21,284 nt of DNA. Origin: JBBKWJ01 sp037968895 (lineage in GTDB: Bacteria > Actinomycetota > Acidimicrobiia > Acidimicrobiales > SZUA-35). This document shows positions 6,847 to 14,342 of this stretch, piece by piece. Under the pieces are notes generated by a model. The model did no database searches, was not told where the DNA came from, and was given only the letters and a program-made list of their open reading frames with translations. The DNA lies in assembly GCA_037968895.1 (NCBI GenBank), contig JBBKWJ010000225.1, positions 1-21,284 of the forward strand. The letters are read 5' to 3'. How positions within the stretch are numbered: position 1 is the stretch's first letter; the number at the start of each line of letters is the position of its first letter. The position numbers were made by a program, and so were the translations under genes.

Positions 6847-7433
6847 CGATCAAAGCGGTGGTGTTCGATATGGGCGGCGTTGTCGTCGAACTCGGCCCTG
6901 TTTCTGACATCCTTGGCACAGTTGACATTGAGCCTGACGAGTTCTGGAAACGATGGCTGAAGAGCGACGCAGTTCGCTCATTCGAGATGGGGAAGTGCGA
7001 CGAGGCTGCATTCGCCGACGGGCTGTCGCAAGAGTTCGGCATCGACGGGAGTGAGTTCGTCTCCAACTTCGCCGCTTGGCCGAAAGGGCTCTACCCCGGC
7101 GCCGAAGATCTTGTCCGCAGTCTTCACGACGAATACATCGTGTGTTGCTTAAGCAACACAAACGCCCTGCACTGGGATTCTCAGATCGGGTGCGGCGTGC
7201 TGCACACACTCTTTCAACGCGAGTACTTGTCATACCGCATGGGTTTGGCGAAACCAGACGCCGCGATCTTCGAAGCGATGATCGACGATCTCAAGCTCGA
7301 TGCACACGAGGTGCTCTTCCTCGACGACAACCAGCCAAACGTCGCCGCCGCCGAGCGACTCGGGATTATCGCTCGCCGAGTAGTTGGGCCAGTCGAAGCT
7401 CGAGCGGCCTGCGAAGAAATCCTGCGGTTTTGA
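6843..7433 (+). CDS. HAD superfamily hydrolase, YihX-like phosphatase
   Basis: This 196-residue haloacid-dehalogenase superfamily protein is probably a small-molecule phosphatase acting on a sugar phosphate or similar. Motif I is FDMGGVV with nucleophile Asp9; the usual second Asp (position 11) is Gly, as in the YihX / epoxide-hydrolase-N-terminal subgroup (FDLGxV). Motif II is LSNTN (Ser104, Asn105), motif III is Lys137 in GLAKPDAAIF, and motif IV is FLDDN (Asp161, Asp162). A helical cap lies between residues 15 and 85. I chose the ATG at 6843 because it overlaps the amidohydrolase TGA and starts right at the HAD strand; an earlier in-frame ATG at 6780 would lie deep inside the upstream gene. 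Its stop is only 7 nt from the stop of the convergent phosphohistidine-protein gene. Confidence 0.9.
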   Translation: MTIKAVVFDMGGVVVELGPVSDILGTVDIEPDEFWKRWLKSDAVRSFEMGKCDEAAFADGLSQEFGIDGSEFVSNFAAWPKGLYPGAEDLVRSLHDEYIVCCLSNTNALHWDSQIGCGVLHTLFQREYLSYRMGLAKPDAAIFEAMIDDLKLDAHEVLFLDDNQPNVAAAERLGIIARRVVGPVEARAACEEILRF

Positions 7434-7440
7434 GGGTGCC

Positions 7441-9156
7441 CTAGGGGAGTTCGATGATGGTGACTAAGCCGGTGCTGCCGTCAACTTCGATCAATGCACC
7501 GTCTGGAATCACCCTCGTGGCGTCGGTGGCCGAGACAACACAAGGAATGCCGAGTTCGCGACTCACAATGATGGCGTGACTCATCACGGCTCCAACGTCG
7601 ACGACGACGGCGTCGGCCGAGAGAAAGAGCGGCGTCCACGACGGGTCGGTGATTGGAGCAACGAGGACGTCGCCCGGACCAAGATCGCGAGGGTCGCCGG
7701 GGTCGGTGACAACGCAGGCTCTCCCACGAGCCACGCCAGGGCACCCCGGGATCCCTTGAATCTTCTGCCCCGCAGTGACCAGATCGATGTTGGCGCCCTT
7801 CACTTCCCATGTCTCATATGGGGGAACAACGCCTTCGACGATGAACGGCGGAATCCGGTTGGTCAACTCGCTGTGGAGCACCTTTCGCTTGGCAATGAGC
7901 GACTCGAACTGGTTTGGCCGGCCGTTGATGATCTTCTGGACCTCATTCAGCTGGAGGAGACACACGTCGAAGCGCTCCGAAGGGCCGCCCCTGGCCGCCA
8001 GTGACCGAGAAAGCGCACGCTGGGCAAGTCGGGCTCCGTGAATTGCGCGTATGACCGTCGTCTTTGAGCGCTCTCTTGCCTGGGAGAAGAGGGTGGTAGA
8101 CCGGAGTGCCTTATCGAAAACGAACCGGTCCACGACGTTTAGAGCGCCTCGCACTTCGGCAATCGCAGCTTCGCGCTCGGACACCAGTCGCGCGGTTTGT
8201 TGTTCGGGATCGTGTGAGGGGTCGGCACCGCGCATGCGGTTGATGGCAGCCAACGCCAGCTCGGGCCGAAACTCCCACGGATCGGATCCGACGTCCCACT
8301 CGTTCGGTCCGCGACTTCCGAAATCGGCGATAAACGCTGCGAACTCGGAGAGCCAACCGTCGGCCGCAGGGACTTGATCAAGGCGCTGAAGCAATCCGGC
8401 CACGCCTTGATCAAACTCGCTGCTGACCTCGGAGATTTCCATCGCCGAGCGAGAGAGCTTCCACATCGCGGCTGAAGGCGCCGCCGATTCGACGTCGCCG
8501 ATACCACCAAGCAGCGAGACGAGCAGGTGCTCTTTCTCTACCTTGACGCAAAGATCTGACAGCGCACCTGACACAAGTGCAACCGAGAAGGTGTTCTCGA
8601 TGTGGCGGCGGAACAGGGCCTGAAAGATGGGCTTGAACGAATAGATGTAGTCGAACTGCTCTTGCTCAGGGGCGCTGTCGGCCGGGCGCTTCGCCAAGAA
8701 ACTCCGGACCATCGCCTTGTCTTCTTCGAGCTGGGGGAGCGACTTGGATCTGAGTAGCGAGAGAACCTTCTTGCCCAACTTCGCTGATGACTTGAGATTC
8801 TTGTCGCCGTCGCGAGGTTCATAGTCTGGCGCATCTGACTCGCCAAAAAATTGTTTGTCGATTACTTCGACTGATCCGCCTGGAGCCCTGACTCCGAGGA
8901 GGCGGACGTAGCTCGCATTGATGTAGCAGTAGCCGCCGAAGACACTCAGGATGATCATGTCTTCATCGGCCGGAAGGTCACCGTCAGCAACGAGACCAAA
9001 GTTCTCGAACGCCTCGCGCCACCCGTTTTCAGCCTCCTGGCCAAAGAGATCCCATGTCAGCGAAAGCACGACCTCCGGGAACACCTCACCGACGTTGCCC
9101 CTCGTATACAAGGGCCACTTCTTGCTGACCGGGTTGTCGGTGATCCAGATTGACAT
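7441..9156 (-). CDS. PEP-utilising / RPH-like phosphohistidine protein lacking an ATP-grasp domain
   Basis: This 571-residue protein resembles the C-terminal two thirds of PEP synthase-like and rifampicin phosphotransferase (RPH)-like enzymes. It opens with a substrate-domain signature (PLYTRGNVGEVFPEVV, then LTWDLFG), continues through a long mainly helical region, and ends in the swivelling phosphohistidine domain (about 480-571) with the catalytic site GAVMSHAIIVSRELGIPCVV; His527 is the expected phospho-acceptor. The N-terminal ATP-grasp domain of complete enzymes (about 300 residues) is absent. No frameshifted remnant is visible upstream, because the omega-amidase gene is intact and begins 35 bp away. 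A good AAGGGGAG ribosome site supports the ATG. A TAGTCT hexamer at 9183-9188 could be a private -10 box. It may need a separate ATP-grasp partner or have another role. The product could be any phosphotransferase of this type, so I give no substrate. Confidence 0.85.
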   Translation of the reverse strand: MSIWITDNPVSKKWPLYTRGNVGEVFPEVVLSLTWDLFGQEAENGWREAFENFGLVADGDLPADEDMIILSVFGGYCYINASYVRLLGVRAPGGSVEVIDKQFFGESDAPDYEPRDGDKNLKSSAKLGKKVLSLLRSKSLPQLEEDKAMVRSFLAKRPADSAPEQEQFDYIYSFKPIFQALFRRHIENTFSVALVSGALSDLCVKVEKEHLLVSLLGGIGDVESAAPSAAMWKLSRSAMEISEVSSEFDQGVAGLLQRLDQVPAADGWLSEFAAFIADFGSRGPNEWDVGSDPWEFRPELALAAINRMRGADPSHDPEQQTARLVSEREAAIAEVRGALNVVDRFVFDKALRSTTLFSQARERSKTTVIRAIHGARLAQRALSRSLAARGGPSERFDVCLLQLNEVQKIINGRPNQFESLIAKRKVLHSELTNRIPPFIVEGVVPPYETWEVKGANIDLVTAGQKIQGIPGCPGVARGRACVVTDPGDPRDLGPGDVLVAPITDPSWTPLFLSADAVVVDVGAVMSHAIIVSRELGIPCVVSATDATRVIPDGALIEVDGSTGLVTIIELP

Positions 9157-9191
9157 GTGCTCCCCTTGGGTAACGTGCGATGAGACTAGCG

Positions 9192-9947
9192 TTAGCGCCG
9201 GTCAGGCAAAAACGGAAACCGCTCGCGTGCTGCTGCGACCTGAGCTGCGTCGATGTCGCCAGCCACGAATGCGGGAATCTCGGTTGCTGACGCAATCGTC
9301 TCGCCAAGTGGATCGATGAGAGCGCTGTCGCCGCTGTAGGCATGATCGTTCCCATCGTGGCCGACTCGGTTGACGCCAAGAACAAACGCTTGATTCTCGA
9401 TGGCCCGGGCAGTGAGCAGCGCCGACCAGTGGTTGCTCCGAACGGCTGGCCAGTTCGCTACAACTACGAACAGGTCGGTATCTGGCCCGAGCTTCCAGAA
9501 CTCATCGCCGAACCGAAGGTCGTAGCAGATGAAGAAGCTGCACCGCATCCCGCCGATATCGAGCTGGAGGAAGTCGTGGCCCGCTTGGTAGTGATTGTGT
9601 TCGCCCGCAAACGAGAATGGATGGATCTTGTCGTAGCGGCCGATGACCCCAGTTCGATCGGCAACCACAAGCTGATTGGTTGGCTTAATCGGTCCTACTG
9701 TCGGAATTGATCCGCAAATCGTGATGTCGTGCAATGAAGCTTGCTCAACGAGGAACGAGGTGCTCGGCCCAGCTAGTTGCTCGGCCTTCTTTGCGGCTCC
9801 CATCGAGAACCCGTATGAGAACATCTCTGAGAGCACCACGAGGTCTGCACCCGTATCGACGGCCTGGGCGATCTGGGGACGGAGCGCTGCGAAGTTCGCC
9901 TCTGGCTCCTCCCACACGATGTCGTGTTGGATACCGCTGACTTTCAT
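9192..9947 (-). CDS. Carbon-nitrogen hydrolase, probable omega-amidase (YafV/Nit2-like)
   Basis: This 251-residue nitrilase-superfamily enzyme probably hydrolyses 2-oxoglutaramate or 2-oxosuccinamate to the free 2-oxo acid and ammonia. The catalytic triad is complete: Glu41 in VVLSEMF, Lys107 in RYDKIHPF, and Cys141 in FICYDLRF. The DKIHPF-x-x-AGE stretch and the short length are typical of the omega-amidase branch (mammalian Nit2, E. coli YafV, Bacillus MtnU). It starts 25 bp after the stop of a glutamine-transaminase-like aminotransferase, the classic partner that makes its alpha-keto-amide substrate. The ribosome site is weak. It is cytosolic with no signal peptide. A plain nitrilase or carbamoylase role is less likely given context. 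Confidence 0.88.
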   Translation of the reverse strand: MKVSGIQHDIVWEEPEANFAALRPQIAQAVDTGADLVVLSEMFSYGFSMGAAKKAEQLAGPSTSFLVEQASLHDITICGSIPTVGPIKPTNQLVVADRTGVIGRYDKIHPFSFAGEHNHYQAGHDFLQLDIGGMRCSFFICYDLRFGDEFWKLGPDTDLFVVVANWPAVRSNHWSALLTARAIENQAFVLGVNRVGHDGNDHAYSGDSALIDPLGETIASATEIPAFVAGDIDAAQVAAARERFPFLPDRR

Positions 9948-9972
9948 AGAGGTCCGTTTCTATAGCTAGCGG

Positions 9973-11145
9973 TCATGGGAAGGCCGCTTGAAGTCGTGAG
10001 ATGGCCTCTTCGAGAACCGCTGGCTGCTTGGCGAAACAGAATCGAACGAAATAGTCTCCGTCGGTCTGGTTCTGATAGAACACCTGGCTCGGTACGGCCA
10101 CGACCCCAGCGCGCTCGGGCAACGCGAGGCAGAATTCAATACCATCGACGTAGCCGAACTGAGCGATATTGGCGGTTACGAAATAAGTGCCATCAGGCCA
10201 AAACACGTCGAATCCAGCTGACTCGAGGCCCTCGCAGAGCAGGTCGCGCCGCTCCCGCATGTCGGCAACGAACGAGTCGAAGTAGTCGTCGTCGAGTCGG
10301 AGCGCGCTCGCGGTTGCAGGCTGGAACGGAGCGCCGGTTGCAAACGTGAGGAACTGTTTCGCGGTCCGCACCGCTGTCACAAGTGCCGCTGGCCCAGTGG
10401 CCCAACCGACCTTCCATCCAGTCAGCGAGAACGACTTCCCGACTGACGAGATGGTGAGAGTTCGGTCGAACATGCCAGGCAGTTTGGCGAGCGACCGATG
10501 GCTCCCTTCGAAGACAAGGTGTTCATAGACCTCGTCGACAACAGCAAGTACGTCGTGTTCGATGCAGAGCTCGGCGATGAGTGCGAGCTCGGCGGCGCTG
10601 AACACTTTGCCAGTCGGGTTGTGGGGAGTATTGAGAAGGATGAGCCTTGTTCGTGGCCCGAACGCCTGTCTGAGCTCCGCTTCGTCGAAGACAAACTCGT
10701 TGTCTCCGGTTGGGCGAAGTACGACTGGGCGCGGCCTAGCACCCGCCAACGATATTCCTGCGGCATACGAGTCATACGTCGGGTCGAAGACGATGACCTC
10801 GTCGCCTTGCTCGCAAAGCCCCACGAGCGCCGCCGCGATGGCTTCGGTCGCGCCAGTTGTGACGACGACTTCGCGGTTGGGATCGATGGTGAGACCCCAG
10901 AAACGTTTCTGGTGTTCGCTGATCGCAACTCTCAGGTCGGCTGCCCCATTCACCGGAGGGTACTGATTTGGCCCATTGAGCGCTGCAGTTGCTGCTTGTT
11001 CTCTAATCGCAAGCGGGCCGTCAGTGTCCGGAAACCCCTGTCCCAGGTTGATCGCCTTGGTCTTCTCGGCCAGGGCGGACATCTCGGCGAAGATTGTCGT
11101 GCCGAACCCTTGCAGGCGGCTTGACAGATAAGGGACGCGTTGCAT
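9973..11145 (-). CDS. Class I/II aminotransferase, glutamine transaminase K / methionine aminotransferase-like (YbdL-type)
   Basis: This 390-residue PLP-dependent fold-I aminotransferase has the start ERxxxFGxTIFAEMSALA-like segment and the motifs INLGQGFPD (33-40), TTGATEAI (97-103), LNTPHNPTGK (171-180), Asp204 in VVDEVY, and Schiff-base Lys237 in SSVGKSFSLTGWKVGW. This combination marks the kynurenine aminotransferase / glutamine transaminase K / YbdL group, which transfers amino groups from glutamine or methionine to 2-oxo acids. The omega-amidase gene directly downstream supports use of glutamine as donor (glutaminase II route, also methionine salvage). A TAGTTT hexamer 6 nt before the ATG and the lack of a Shine-Dalgarno sequence suggest a leaderless operon start. 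It is divergent from korA. Exact amino-acid specificity is inferred. Confidence 0.88.
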   Translation of the reverse strand: MQRVPYLSSRLQGFGTTIFAEMSALAEKTKAINLGQGFPDTDGPLAIREQAATAALNGPNQYPPVNGAADLRVAISEHQKRFWGLTIDPNREVVVTTGATEAIAAALVGLCEQGDEVIVFDPTYDSYAAGISLAGARPRPVVLRPTGDNEFVFDEAELRQAFGPRTRLILLNTPHNPTGKVFSAAELALIAELCIEHDVLAVVDEVYEHLVFEGSHRSLAKLPGMFDRTLTISSVGKSFSLTGWKVGWATGPAALVTAVRTAKQFLTFATGAPFQPATASALRLDDDYFDSFVADMRERRDLLCEGLESAGFDVFWPDGTYFVTANIAQFGYVDGIEFCLALPERAGVVAVPSQVFYQNQTDGDYFVRFCFAKQPAVLEEAISRLQAAFP

Positions 11146-11151
11146 CCGTCA

Positions 11152-11157
11152 AAACTA
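11152..11157 (-). promoter_or_regulatory. Putative -10 box (TAGTTT) of the aminotransferase operon, leaderless geometry
   Basis: TAGTTT on the minus strand ends 6 nt before the ATG at 11143-11145. It is the same hexamer and spacing as at the SDR gene. No Shine-Dalgarno sequence lies upstream of the start codon and no clear -35 is seen. Confidence 0.45.
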
Positions 11158-11270
11158 GCGGCTGCGGCGTCGCCGGGACAGCGGTTAGGGGATTAGGTCC
11201 CCACTCGCGACCAGAGCCCGTCTGTAGCGTCGACTTGCCCCCAAACTTGTGCACGGCTGAGAGGCCAGGT

Positions 11271-11328
11271 GTAGGTTGAGCGGGACTCAGAAGTCGGTGT
11301 TGGTCAAAGGTGACACGCATCAACCTAC
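11271..11328 (+). promoter_or_regulatory. Inverted repeat flanking the korA leader, ending at its ribosome site
   Basis: GTAGGTTG at 11271-11278 is a perfect 8-bp inverted repeat with CAACCTAC at 11321-11328, and the second arm ends directly against the GGAGG ribosome site (11329-11333) of korA. A small GTCA/TGAC hairpin lies between them. If both arms are transcribed, a closed stem could limit ribosome access. However, the first arm also contains TAGGTT (11272-11277), a possible -10 box with a weak TTGTGC upstream. If that is the promoter, the first arm would not be in the RNA and the repeat would act as DNA. The rest of this 192-bp divergent spacer shows no gene. Confidence 0.35.
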
Positions 11329-11337
11329 GGAGGAACT

Positions 11338-13254
11338 GTGACTGACACAGCCAAGAAGGAACAGACGTCGGGATCCGGCCCAATCAGCCTCGATCATGTG
11401 GTGATTCGGTTTGCGGGAGATTCCGGTGACGGGATGCAGCTCACCGGTGATCGATTCACCTCCGCGAGCGCTATCGCTGGTAACGACCTTGCGACGCTGC
11501 CTGAGTACCCAGCAGAGATCCGAGCGCCACAGGGAACGGTTGCTGGAGTCTCAGCCTTCCAAGTGCATATCGCGAACTTCGATATCCATACGCCGGGCGA
11601 CGAACCAGACGTATTGGTTGCGATGAATCCGGCCGCGCTGCTAAGCCAGCTCGATCGGCTTCGTCTCGGCGGCACGCTCATTCTCAACACCGACTCGTTC
11701 GACGAAAAGAATCTGACCAAAGCCGGATATAGCGCCGACCCACGCGAAGATGGCTCGCTCGACGGCTACATCGTGCACGAGGTGCCGATGACCAAGCTCA
11801 CGGTCGGTGCGATGGACGGCATCGACGTCAAGAAGCGAGACGCTGAGCGTTCCAAGAACTTCTTCGCCCTTGGCATCATCAGCTGGATGTACTCCCGGCC
11901 AACAGAGCCAACGCTCGATTGGATCGACCAGAAGTTTGGTAAGAACCCCGCCGTCGTGGCGGCGAATAAGGCGGCCTATCACGCCGGTCATGCGTTTGGC
12001 GAGACTGCCGAGATGCTACCGAACCAGTACTACGTCGAGGCCGCTCCGGTTGCACCAGGCACCTATACCAACATCACCGGAAACGTCGCCACCGCGTGGG
12101 GCATGATCGCCGCATCGCAGCTGGCGAAGTTGCCAGCCTTTCTTGGCAGCTATCCCATCACGCCAGCCAGCGACATTCTCCACGAGCTTGCCAAACACAA
12201 GAACTTTGGTGTTCGGACCTTCCAAGCCGAAGACGAGATCGCCGCCGTTGGCTCGGCGCTTGGCGCAGCGTTCGGTGGGCACTTGGCCTTCACGACGACG
12301 TCAGGTCCAGGAGTTGCGTTGAAGGGCGAGACCATCGGCTTGGCCATGGCGATCGAGTTACCAATGGTCATCATCGACGTCCAGCGCGGTGGCCCATCAA
12401 CCGGCTTGCCGACGAAGACAGAAGCCAGCGATTTGATGATGGCGATCTACGGCCGGCACGGCGAAGCGCCTATCCCTGTCGTCGCGGCCTATAGCCCGTC
12501 GAATTGTTTCGACATGGCAATTGAGGCGTCGCGTATCGCACTCAAATACCGCACTCCCGTCATGCTGCTCACCGACGGCTATCTGGCCAACGGTGCTGAG
12601 CCGTGGAAGCTCCCCGATGTTGACTCGCTTCCAGACATAAGCGTCGACTTTGCAACCGAGACAAACGCGGTCGACGCAAACGGCGAAGCCGTGTTCTATC
12701 CATACCTTCGTGACCCAGTAACGCTCGCTCGGCCGTGGGCCGTTCCTGGCACGCCGGGCCTCGAACATCGGGTCGGCGGCCTCGAGAAGGCAGACGGGAC
12801 TGGCAACGTCAGCTACGACCCAGAAAACCACAGCACGATGACCGATCTCAGGCAGGCGAAGGTCGACGGTATTGCTCACGATATTCCGCCTGCGGTTATC
12901 GACGGAGATGGAGATGCCGACGTCTTGGTCGTTGGCTGGGGATCTACCCACGGCGCCATAGTCGCTGCGGTCAACAACATGCGCGCCGTCGGTGACAAGG
13001 TCGATCGTGTCCACCTCACCCACGTGCACCCGTTCCCCGCAAATCTTGGCGAAGTACTGAGCGGTTACAAGCACGTGCTCGTTCCTGAGCTCAATAAGGG
13101 CCAACTGGTTCGACTGCTGCGAGCGGAGTTTTTGGTCGACGCCAAACCGGTGTCGAAGATGATCGGGCTGCCGTTTACCGGCGGCGAGATTGAGGCGGCT
13201 ATTCGGGCCATCGGCGGAGCAACGGCAAAGAACGACTCGGGAGCAACGGCATGA
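11338..13254 (+). CDS. korA: 2-oxoglutarate:ferredoxin oxidoreductase, alpha subunit (fused gamma-alpha)
   Basis: This is the large subunit (638 residues) of the CoA-dependent 2-oxoacid:ferredoxin oxidoreductase that converts 2-oxoglutarate to succinyl-CoA and CO2 while reducing ferredoxin. Residues 15-210 form the gamma domain (IRFAGDSGDGMQLTGDRF, then LPEYPAEIRAPQGT). From about 235 the pyrimidine-binding alpha domain follows (GSYPITPASDILHELAKH, FQAEDEIAAVGSALGAAFGG, TTTSGPGVALKGE). This fused two-subunit form is the one seen in mycobacteria (Rv2455c type) and other aerobic actinobacteria. The GTG start is supported by a strong GGAGG ribosome site 4 nt before it. The TGA overlaps the korB ATG. 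Specificity for 2-oxoglutarate over pyruvate or branched oxo acids is inferred from the overall type. Confidence 0.93.
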   Translation: MTDTAKKEQTSGSGPISLDHVVIRFAGDSGDGMQLTGDRFTSASAIAGNDLATLPEYPAEIRAPQGTVAGVSAFQVHIANFDIHTPGDEPDVLVAMNPAALLSQLDRLRLGGTLILNTDSFDEKNLTKAGYSADPREDGSLDGYIVHEVPMTKLTVGAMDGIDVKKRDAERSKNFFALGIISWMYSRPTEPTLDWIDQKFGKNPAVVAANKAAYHAGHAFGETAEMLPNQYYVEAAPVAPGTYTNITGNVATAWGMIAASQLAKLPAFLGSYPITPASDILHELAKHKNFGVRTFQAEDEIAAVGSALGAAFGGHLAFTTTSGPGVALKGETIGLAMAIELPMVIIDVQRGGPSTGLPTKTEASDLMMAIYGRHGEAPIPVVAAYSPSNCFDMAIEASRIALKYRTPVMLLTDGYLANGAEPWKLPDVDSLPDISVDFATETNAVDANGEAVFYPYLRDPVTLARPWAVPGTPGLEHRVGGLEKADGTGNVSYDPENHSTMTDLRQAKVDGIAHDIPPAVIDGDGDADVLVVGWGSTHGAIVAAVNNMRAVGDKVDRVHLTHVHPFPANLGEVLSGYKHVLVPELNKGQLVRLLRAEFLVDAKPVSKMIGLPFTGGEIEAAIRAIGGATAKNDSGATA

Positions 13255-14300
13255 CCGTCGAAAGCAACGTAACCCTCGACCCAACACAGCGCGGCCACTG
13301 GACCTCTGACCAAGATGTTCGCTGGTGTCCCGGCTGCGGCGACTACGGCATCCTTGCAGCAATGCAGTTCTTGCACGCCGAGCTCGCAGCCGAAGAGGGC
13401 AACACAATCACTCGTGAAAACACGGTATTCGTGTCTGGCATTGGTTGTGCGGCCAGGTTCCCTTATTACATGTCGACCTACGGCATGCACAGCATCCACG
13501 GTCGGGCGCCTGCCATTGCAACTGGCCTTGCCGTCGCTCGCCCCGATCTCAACATTTGGGTTGTTGGCGGTGATGGCGACATGCTCTCTATCGGTGGCAA
13601 CCACCTCATCCACGCACTTCGGCGCAACGTGAACATGAAGATCCTTCTCTTCAACAACCAGATATATGGTCTGACAAAGGGGCAGTACTCGCCGACAAGC
13701 GAGGTCGGAAAAATCACTAAGTCGACTCCAATGGGGTCAATCGACCACCCGTTCAGCCCGCTCAGCCTGGCTGCCGGTGCCGGTGCCTCCTTTATCGCTC
13801 GAACTCACGACCTCGACCGTAAGCACATGATCGAGGTGTTCCGCCGAGCCAATGCCCACAACGGATCGTCTTTGGTCGAGATCTACCAGAACTGCAACGT
13901 GTTCAACGATGGCGCATTCGACCAGATCACCAAGCGAAGCGCCCGAGAAAACATGTTCATCGAACTCGTTCATGGGGAACCAATCCGCTTTGGGCCAGAA
14001 GGCTCAAAGGGCGTCACTCTCGATCGCGGGGTCGCTCGGGTCGTTGATGTTGCCGATTCTGGCATTGATGCTCTACTCGTCCACGACGAAACCAATCCGA
14101 ACCCAGCGGTGGCGTTCGCTCTGTCAGAGTTGGCACAGGATCGTCAGTCGCCGACCGTGTTCGGCGTATTGCGAGCGGCTGAGCGCCAAGACTTTGGCCA
14201 AGCGATCAACGACCAGGTGCTCGCGGCAAACGCAGCGAAAGGGCCAGGCGACCTCTATTCGCTGCTGCGTTCAGGGGCAACTTGGGAAGGCGGCGAGTAA
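13251..14300 (+). CDS. korB: 2-oxoglutarate:ferredoxin oxidoreductase, beta subunit
   Basis: This is the 349-residue thiamine-diphosphate and iron-sulfur subunit that pairs with KorA. Iron-sulfur cysteines are C26 and C29 in WCPGCGDYG, C66 in GIGCAARFPYY, and a later Cys in YQNCNVFNDGAF. The ThDP site is GGDGDMLSIGGNHLIHA followed by LLFNNQIYGLTKGQYSPTS. No ferredoxin-like domain is fused, so the complex needs an external ferredoxin. The ATG overlaps the korA stop as ATGA, with a GGGAG ribosome site at 13239-13243, so production is coupled one to one. Length is normal for this family. A 6-bp hairpin just after the stop may end or thin transcription before the PpiC gene. Confidence 0.94.
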   Translation: MTVESNVTLDPTQRGHWTSDQDVRWCPGCGDYGILAAMQFLHAELAAEEGNTITRENTVFVSGIGCAARFPYYMSTYGMHSIHGRAPAIATGLAVARPDLNIWVVGGDGDMLSIGGNHLIHALRRNVNMKILLFNNQIYGLTKGQYSPTSEVGKITKSTPMGSIDHPFSPLSLAAGAGASFIARTHDLDRKHMIEVFRRANAHNGSSLVEIYQNCNVFNDGAFDQITKRSARENMFIELVHGEPIRFGPEGSKGVTLDRGVARVVDVADSGIDALLVHDETNPNPAVAFALSELAQDRQSPTVFGVLRAAERQDFGQAINDQVLAANAAKGPGDLYSLLRSGATWEGGE

Positions 14301-14308
14301 CGCGCCGT

Positions 14309-14326
14309 CGTATCGATTCAGATACG
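14309..14326 (+). terminator. Short hairpin after korB (CGTATC / GATACG), weak terminator candidate
   Basis: CGTATC at 14309-14314 pairs perfectly with GATACG at 14321-14326 around a 6-nt loop. It sits in the 42-bp gap between korB and the PpiC lipoprotein gene. The stem is short and no T-run follows, so it may be only an attenuating structure or chance. Confidence 0.25.
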
Positions 14327-14329
14327 GAC

Positions 14330-14335
14330 TAGCCT
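14330..14335 (+). promoter_or_regulatory. Putative -10 box (TAGCCT) of the PpiC lipoprotein gene
   Basis: TAGCCT ends 7 nt before the GTG start at 14343 and there is no Shine-Dalgarno sequence in between. This fits the leaderless geometry seen at other genes here, though with one extra base. The -35 region is not recognisable. Confidence 0.3.
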
Positions 14336-14342
14336 TCTGACC

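Noticed and set aside
7434..7440. Possible terminator between the convergent HAD and phosphohistidine-protein genes
   Set aside because: Only 7 bp separate the stops. The palindrome CCCTAGGG here is too short and has no loop or T-run.
9342..9710. Plus-strand open frame opposite the omega-amidase
   Set aside because: The minus strand carries the complete Glu-Lys-Cys triad of the nitrilase superfamily; the plus frame is a shadow.
12397..13407. 336-codon minus-strand frame within korA/korB
   Set aside because: It is a high-GC shadow on the opposite strand of two well-recognised genes, without a family motif.
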